Part shown: positions 59,591-64,000 of the stretch, in pieces
Position numbering within the stretch: position 1 is the stretch's first letter
Layout: every line of letters begins with the position of its first letter
Assembly: GCF_040654195.1 (NCBI RefSeq)
Contig: NZ_JBFAHM010000012.1
Coordinates: forward strand, 1-64,000
Length of the DNA stretch: 64,000 nucleotides
Reading direction: 5' to 3'
From: Hamadaea sp013361475
GTDB lineage: Bacteria; Actinomycetota; Actinomycetes; Mycobacteriales; Micromonosporaceae
Notes under the pieces: generated by a model
What the model was told of the DNA's origin: nothing
Databases searched by the model: none
Seen by the model: the letters and a program-made list of their open reading frames with translations, nothing else
Program-made: the position numbers and the translations under genes

Positions 59591-60571
59591 ATGCGGTTGA
59601 CCAGGGAAATGTCTATCGTTGGCGAGGTGCGTGCCCCCGACGGCTTCCCCTCGTCCCCCCGTTTTCGAACCGAGCAGCCCTCCGGTCGGCGGCGCGGCCG
59701 GGGCCGGGTAGCCGGGCTGCTGGCCGCGATGATGCTGCTGGGCTACGCCCTGGTCGGCTGCTCGAACGGCCCGGTGACGCCGGAAGCGGACACGCCGGCA
59801 CAAACTCCGACTGCCGCGCCGACGGACACCGAGTCGCCGAGCCCTGAATCCAGTCGTGTCGGGAACGCCACCCCAGCACCGGCCTGGCTGGGAAGGCGAT
59901 TGCTCCCGGTCGATTCGGACGGGGTGGCGGCCGCCCAGCAGACCCCGGCCGAGCTGCGTAACCGGTCGATCATCACCGTCGACGAGCTGCCGCCTCCGGC
60001 GGACGGCCGTTTTCACTCGACCGTCCAGGTCGTGCCGGCCCGCGTACTCGCCCGGTCCAGCTGGACCGAACAGTGCCCGGTCGCCCAGGCCGACCTGCGC
60101 TACGTCACGGTCGGCTTCCGCGGCTTCGACGGACGTGCCCACACCGGAGAACTGCTGGTCAACGCCCGAGCGGCCAACGACCTGGTCACGGTATTCCAGC
60201 GCCTGTTCGCCGCGGACTTCCCGATCGAACGGATGCACATCTCCACCGCCGCCGAGCTGAACGCGCCGCCGACCGGCGACGGCAACAACACCGAGGTGTT
60301 CGCCTGCCGCCCTGTGCGCGGCCAGGACACGTGGTCACAGCACGCCTACGGCCTCGCCGTGGACGTCGACCCGTTCCAGAACCCGTACCACAAGGGCAAG
60401 ATCGTGCTGCCGGAACTCGCGACCGCGTATCTCGACCGAGCCGACGCACGGTCCGGGATGGTGCAGCCCCGCAGCGAGGTCGTCCGGGCCTTCGCCGCGG
60501 TCGGCTGGGAATGGGGCGGCGACTATCGATCCCTCAAGGACTACATGCACTTCTCCGCGAACGGCGGCTGA
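59591..60571 (+). CDS. VanY-like D-Ala-D-Ala carboxypeptidase-type lipoprotein (M15)
   Basis: Up to 326 residues. A basic N-terminus is followed by a helix and a lipobox ALVGC at about residue 57, a Thr/Pro-rich linker, then an M15-type domain (about 165-325). This has RMHISTAAELNAPPTGDGNNTEVFACRPV split here, SQHAYGLAVDVDPFQNPY (the zinc-binding HxxxxxxD), and a final WEWGGDYRSLKDYMHFS (the second zinc His). The N-terminal start is uncertain; the ATG at 59609 or a GTG slightly further downstream would give a signal of more usual length. It likely trims peptidoglycan peptides at the cell surface. Confidence 0.85.
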   Translation: MRLTREMSIVGEVRAPDGFPSSPRFRTEQPSGRRRGRGRVAGLLAAMMLLGYALVGCSNGPVTPEADTPAQTPTAAPTDTESPSPESSRVGNATPAPAWLGRRLLPVDSDGVAAAQQTPAELRNRSIITVDELPPPADGRFHSTVQVVPARVLARSSWTEQCPVAQADLRYVTVGFRGFDGRAHTGELLVNARAANDLVTVFQRLFAADFPIERMHISTAAELNAPPTGDGNNTEVFACRPVRGQDTWSQHAYGLAVDVDPFQNPYHKGKIVLPELATAYLDRADARSGMVQPRSEVVRAFAAVGWEWGGDYRSLKDYMHFSANGG

Positions 60572-60615
60572 GTGGCTTCGTCCGGCATACCGGCTGCGAA
60601 GTCTAGACTCGGCAG

Positions 60616-63600
60616 GTGCCGATCATCCTGACGCTGCTGGACGCGGTGCGCTGGGATGGCGAGCCGGTGGTGGGCGAGCGGCCGCAGGCGCTGCTCGCCG
60701 TTCTTGCCGCCGCCGGGCGGACGGTCGGCTCCGCGCGGCTGGTCGAGCTGATCTGGGATGAGGACGTCCCCGCCAATCCGCTCAAAGCGCTGCAGGTGCT
60801 CGTGTCCCGGACCAGGACGGCGCACGGCCCGGACTCGGTGGTTCGCGACACGGACGGCTACCGTCTCGGCATCGACCGGTCTGAGGTCGACGTGCAGGTG
60901 CTCGCGGACCGGCTCGCCGCGGCTCGGGCCGCGTTCGAGTCCGATCCGGCTCGCGCGGCCGAGCTGGCCGCCGAAGCCCTGCAGTTCGGCCCGGTCGCGG
61001 CCGGCGGCCATGGCCCGCTCGGATCGCTGCGGCGCGAGGCCGCGCACGACCTGGAACAGGCTCGCCTGCTGCAAGCCAGGTCCAAGGTCAGAATCGGCGA
61101 GTACGCAGACGCACTGCCCGTCTTGACCGAGGAGTCGGCGGGCCACCCGGCGGACGAGGCGCTCCTGGCGGACCTGCTGCGCAGCGAGGCGGCCGTCCGC
61201 GGCACCGGTGCCGCCTTGACCCGATACGAGGCGTACCGGGCGGATCTTCGCGAGCGCATCGGCGCCGATCCCGGGCCGGAGCTGCGCCGGATCTACAGCG
61301 AGCTGCTCGTCCAGGACAGCCCGGTACGCACCGGCGTGCGCTACGAGGCCACCACGCTGATCGGCCGTACCGGTGACATTCGCCGGCTGCAGGCCGCCCT
61401 GGCCGCCTCCCGGGTGGTGTCGATCGTCGGGCCGGGCGGGCTGGGCAAGACCCGGCTGGCTCACGTACTCGGCCGGGAGTATCCGGCTCCCGTCGTGCAC
61501 TTCGTCGAACTCGTCGGCGTCACCGCACCCGAGGACCTGGTCGGCGAGGTCGGGTCGGCGCTGGGCGTACGGGACTCGGTCAGCGGACGGCGGACCCTCA
61601 CGCCCGAGCAGTGGGCCGACGTGCGCGCCCGGATCGCCCGCCACCTCGATCAAGCGCCGAGCCTGCTGATCCTGGACAACTGCGAGCACATCGTCGCGGC
61701 CGTCGCCGACCTGGTCGCGTACCTCACCGCCACGACCCGCGAGCTGCGGGTGCTCACCACGACGCGGGCGCCGCTGGCCATCCCCGCCGAGCAGGTCTAC
61801 CTGCTGGGGGAGTTGCACGCCGGCGACGCGGCCGAGCTGTTTCGCCAGCGCGCGGTGGCGGCGCGGCCGGACGTGCGCCTGACCGGTACGGAGGACGTGG
61901 TCGCCGAGATCGTCGAGCGGCTGGACGGGCTGCCCTTGGCGATCGAGCTGGCGGCGGCCAAGGTACGCGTCATGGCGGTCGCCGACATCGCCCGCCGCCT
62001 GGAGGACCGGTTCGCGTTGCTGCGCGGCGGGGATCGCAGCGCACCCGACCGGCATCGGACGCTGCTCGCGGTCATCGACTGGTCGTGGAACCTGCTGGCC
62101 GAGCGGGAGCGCCGGGCGCTGCGCTGGCTGTCGGTGTTCCACGACGGGTTCGATCTCGACGCCGCGGAGGCGATGCTCGGCGGCGACGCGTTGACGGCGG
62201 TGCAGGATCTGGCGGACCAGTCGTTGCTGACCGTCGTCGAGACCGATTCCGGCGGCGTGCGCTACCGGATGCTGGAGACCGTCCGCGAATTCGGCCGCAT
62301 CCAGCTGATCGCGGTCGGCGAGGACAGCGCGGCCGAGCACGCCCAGCGTGCCTGGGCGGTGGCGTTCGCCGCACGGCACGCCCGCTCGTTGTTCAGCCGG
62401 CGGCAGTTCGACGTCGTCGACGCGATCCGGCCCGAGGAGGGCAACCTCTCCGATGTGCTGCGCCGGGCCTTCGCCACGGCCGACCCGGCGGCCGCGATGC
62501 AGATCCTCGCGGCGCTGGCCGGGTACTGGATGATCCGGGGCGAACATCCCCGGCTGCTGGTGGTGATCGAGGCGGCCGCGAACGTGGTGGCGGGCTGGAC
62601 GCCCCCGCCGGAACTGGCCGACGCCACGCGTACGGCGATCGCGATGACCCTCAACGGCGCCCTCGTCGCCAACTCACCGCATACCGACCTGCTTCGGGAC
62701 GCGTTGCGGGCGCTCGGGCCGGGCGACCACGATCGATGGATCGCCGCCATGGTCACCATGCTGATCGACATCGACCCCCACTCGGCCGACGGTTTCCTGC
62801 AGCAACTGCGTACGCACGCGGAATCCCCGGACCGGGAGATCGCCGCCCTGGCCTTGCCGTGGCTGAGCCAGGCCTTGGAGAACATGGGCCACCCGGACGC
62901 GGCCATGGACGCCGCCGAGCGCGGCCTGCAGCTGGCCGACGACACGACCGGCCCGTGGTCGCAGGCGATCATGCACACCATGGCGGCACAGCTGGCGATG
63001 CAGCTCGGCCGGGTCAAGGACGCCTCGCTCCACGCGCATGCCGCGTTGCCGGTGCTCGACCGGCTCGGCGCGCAGGACGACGCCATCCAGCTGCGGTCGC
63101 TGCTCGCCCTGGCGCTCATCTCCGACGGCGACCTCGACCGCGCTGCCGCGCAGCTGGCCCAACTCGGCGACTCGACGGAGTTCGAGGGTGCCATGGCCGG
63201 CCGGCTGTCCTTCGACCTGGGCCAGGCCGAGCTGGATCTGGCCCGCGGCGACGTCGAGACGGGACTGGCCGGTTACCGTACGGCCGGGTTGCGAGTCCGT
63301 GAGCTGCGGATGCCGCTCCTGGAAAAGACCGGGCTGGAGCCGTGGCTGCTGGTGGCCGAGGCGACCAACCTGGCCGCGCACGCCTACTACGCACCGGCCG
63401 ACGACCCGGTCGGTGCCGCATTGTTCGCGGAGAACCGGCAGCGGGCGTCGCTCGTGCTCGATCCGAACCATCCCTATCTGGACTACCCGGTCTGCGGTCT
63501 GGTGCTGTTCGCCCTCGGAGCGTGGGGACTGCTCCGCGACGCGCTGCCCGTCGAGAAGGCGGTCCGGCTGATCGCACTGGCCGACCGGTTCGCGTACAAC

Positions 63601-63759
63601 CGGAGCATGCCGACGCTGGCCTGGGAGCGGATCGCCCCGCGGGCCGAGGAACGGGCGCCCGGGCTGCTCGCCGCGTTGGCCGCGGAGTACGGCGACCGGC
63701 GCGGCCCCGACCTGCTCGACGAGGCGCGAGACCTGGTCGAGCGGATCGGGGCCGGCTGA
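60616..63759 (+). CDS. SARP/AfsR-like regulator with NB-ARC ATPase and TPR-like repeats
   Basis: A 1047-residue regulator. Residues about 3-85 are an OmpR-type winged helix (LLDAVRWDGEPVVGERPQALLAVLAAAG, then NPLKALQVLVSRTRTA). A BTAD domain follows (about 90-235), then a STAND ATPase with Walker A GPGGLGKT (about 272-279), the LLILDNCEHI Walker B, and RLDGLPLAIELAAAKV. C-terminal repeats fill about 600-1047. LDNCEH is characteristic of this regulator group. The GTG start lies 41 bp after the VanY-like gene. Confidence 0.88.
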   Translation: MPIILTLLDAVRWDGEPVVGERPQALLAVLAAAGRTVGSARLVELIWDEDVPANPLKALQVLVSRTRTAHGPDSVVRDTDGYRLGIDRSEVDVQVLADRLAAARAAFESDPARAAELAAEALQFGPVAAGGHGPLGSLRREAAHDLEQARLLQARSKVRIGEYADALPVLTEESAGHPADEALLADLLRSEAAVRGTGAALTRYEAYRADLRERIGADPGPELRRIYSELLVQDSPVRTGVRYEATTLIGRTGDIRRLQAALAASRVVSIVGPGGLGKTRLAHVLGREYPAPVVHFVELVGVTAPEDLVGEVGSALGVRDSVSGRRTLTPEQWADVRARIARHLDQAPSLLILDNCEHIVAAVADLVAYLTATTRELRVLTTTRAPLAIPAEQVYLLGELHAGDAAELFRQRAVAARPDVRLTGTEDVVAEIVERLDGLPLAIELAAAKVRVMAVADIARRLEDRFALLRGGDRSAPDRHRTLLAVIDWSWNLLAERERRALRWLSVFHDGFDLDAAEAMLGGDALTAVQDLADQSLLTVVETDSGGVRYRMLETVREFGRIQLIAVGEDSAAEHAQRAWAVAFAARHARSLFSRRQFDVVDAIRPEEGNLSDVLRRAFATADPAAAMQILAALAGYWMIRGEHPRLLVVIEAAANVVAGWTPPPELADATRTAIAMTLNGALVANSPHTDLLRDALRALGPGDHDRWIAAMVTMLIDIDPHSADGFLQQLRTHAESPDREIAALALPWLSQALENMGHPDAAMDAAERGLQLADDTTGPWSQAIMHTMAAQLAMQLGRVKDASLHAHAALPVLDRLGAQDDAIQLRSLLALALISDGDLDRAAAQLAQLGDSTEFEGAMAGRLSFDLGQAELDLARGDVETGLAGYRTAGLRVRELRMPLLEKTGLEPWLLVAEATNLAAHAYYAPADDPVGAALFAENRQRASLVLDPNHPYLDYPVCGLVLFALGAWGLLRDALPVEKAVRLIALADRFAYNRSMPTLAWERIAPRAEERAPGLLAALAAEYGDRRGPDLLDEARDLVERIGAG

Positions 63760-63762
63760 TCT

Positions 63763-64000
63763 TCAGATGTGCTTCTTGTAGCTGCGCACCGACAGCGGCG
63801 CGAAGATCGCGATGACCGCCGCGCAGGCCACGAGCGCCCAGCCGACGTGCGCGGTGACCTGACCGTTGTTGGCCAGGTCGCGCGTGGCGGTGACCACATG
63901 GGACACCGGGTTGACCTTCACGAACGCGGCGAGCCAGCTCGGCAGGGTCTCCACCGGGACCAGCGCGTTGGACAGGAACGTCAACGGGAACATGATCATC
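63763..64000 (-). CDS. ABC-2-type transporter permease, C-terminal part (runs out of window)
   Basis: The last 79 residues or so of a DrrB-like ABC-2 permease. FPLTFLSNALVPVETLPSWLAAFVKVNPVSHVVTATRDL split here is the conserved helix pair before the end, then ALVACAAVIAIFAPLSVRSYKK is the final helix. The 5' part lies beyond position 64000. It is convergent with the large regulator, ending 3 bp from its stop. DrrB-type exporters extrude drugs or metabolites with a partner ATPase encoded next door. Confidence 0.88.
   Translation of the reverse strand, partial: MIMFPLTFLSNALVPVETLPSWLAAFVKVNPVSHVVTATRDLANNGQVTAHVGWALVACAAVIAIFAPLSVRSYKKHI

Overview
The window is high-GC DNA from a filamentous actinomycete. 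The many GTG starts, GTGA/ATGA stop-start overlaps, the frequent GTACGC word and the family content (AfsR-type regulators, CBM35-tagged polysaccharidases, LacI-controlled sugar operons) suggest Micromonosporaceae (Actinoplanes, Dactylosporangium or similar). That placement is inference. No rRNA, tRNA, CRISPR array or intact mobile element was found.

Layout. (1) 359-3255: two secreted cell-wall hydrolases, an M23 peptidase and a lysozyme-like protein, share an almost identical C-terminal block of five 50-residue FG-GAP-like repeats and an identical terminator. (2) 3304-5871: an XRE/NB-ARC/TPR regulator. (3) 6033-8136: a decayed ISL3 transposase and one membrane protein. (4) 8137-24848: a glycan utilisation locus around a LacI regulator. 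A glycosidase and a flavoprotein run leftward. An eight-gene coupled operon runs rightward: epimerase/dehydrogenase, ManD-like enolase-superfamily enzyme, sugar ABC importer, mutarotase, CE7 esterase, GH5-like glycosidase and a second flavoprotein. The same palindrome, TGCGAAA-N4-TTTCGCA, lies in front of both arms.

(5) 24975-28593 and 47997-51018: two paralogous cassettes for small cysteine-rich peptides. Each has the gene order thioredoxin-like protein (MauD/TlpA type), ABC exporter, S26 signal peptidase, with the peptidase gene overlapping the exporter by GTGA in both. The peptides (72, 74 and 52 residues with 8, 8 and 6 Cys) carry a short amphipathic leader ending in an AxA-type cleavage site and have no classical Sec hydrophobic core. 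The 52-residue peptide is short enough to be missed by routine gene calling. This is the best candidate for an undescribed system: a leader peptide exported by its own ABC protein, cleaved by its own signal peptidase and folded by its own thiol-disulfide protein.

(6) 29167-33149: an AraC regulator with a VOC protein, and an unfamiliar two-gene module with a DUF2135/YfaP-like domain. (7) 34463-44361: a pectin (rhamnogalacturonan-I) degradation cluster of PL11 lyase, CE12 esterases, a CE2-like esterase and a GH43-like enzyme. Together they carry seven CBM35 modules, with LacI-type operator candidates upstream. (8) 44438-47483: a lipoprotein, a PaaX-type regulator and a divergent TetR/SnoaL pair with tandem operators. 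(9) 51476-64000: two large AfsR-like regulators, a clan GH-A-like secreted glycosidase, a truncated IS5-type transposase, a MerR-VOC fusion, a RibD/DHFR-like reductase, a frameshifted gene, a VanY-like lipoprotein and the end of an ABC-2 permease that leaves the window.
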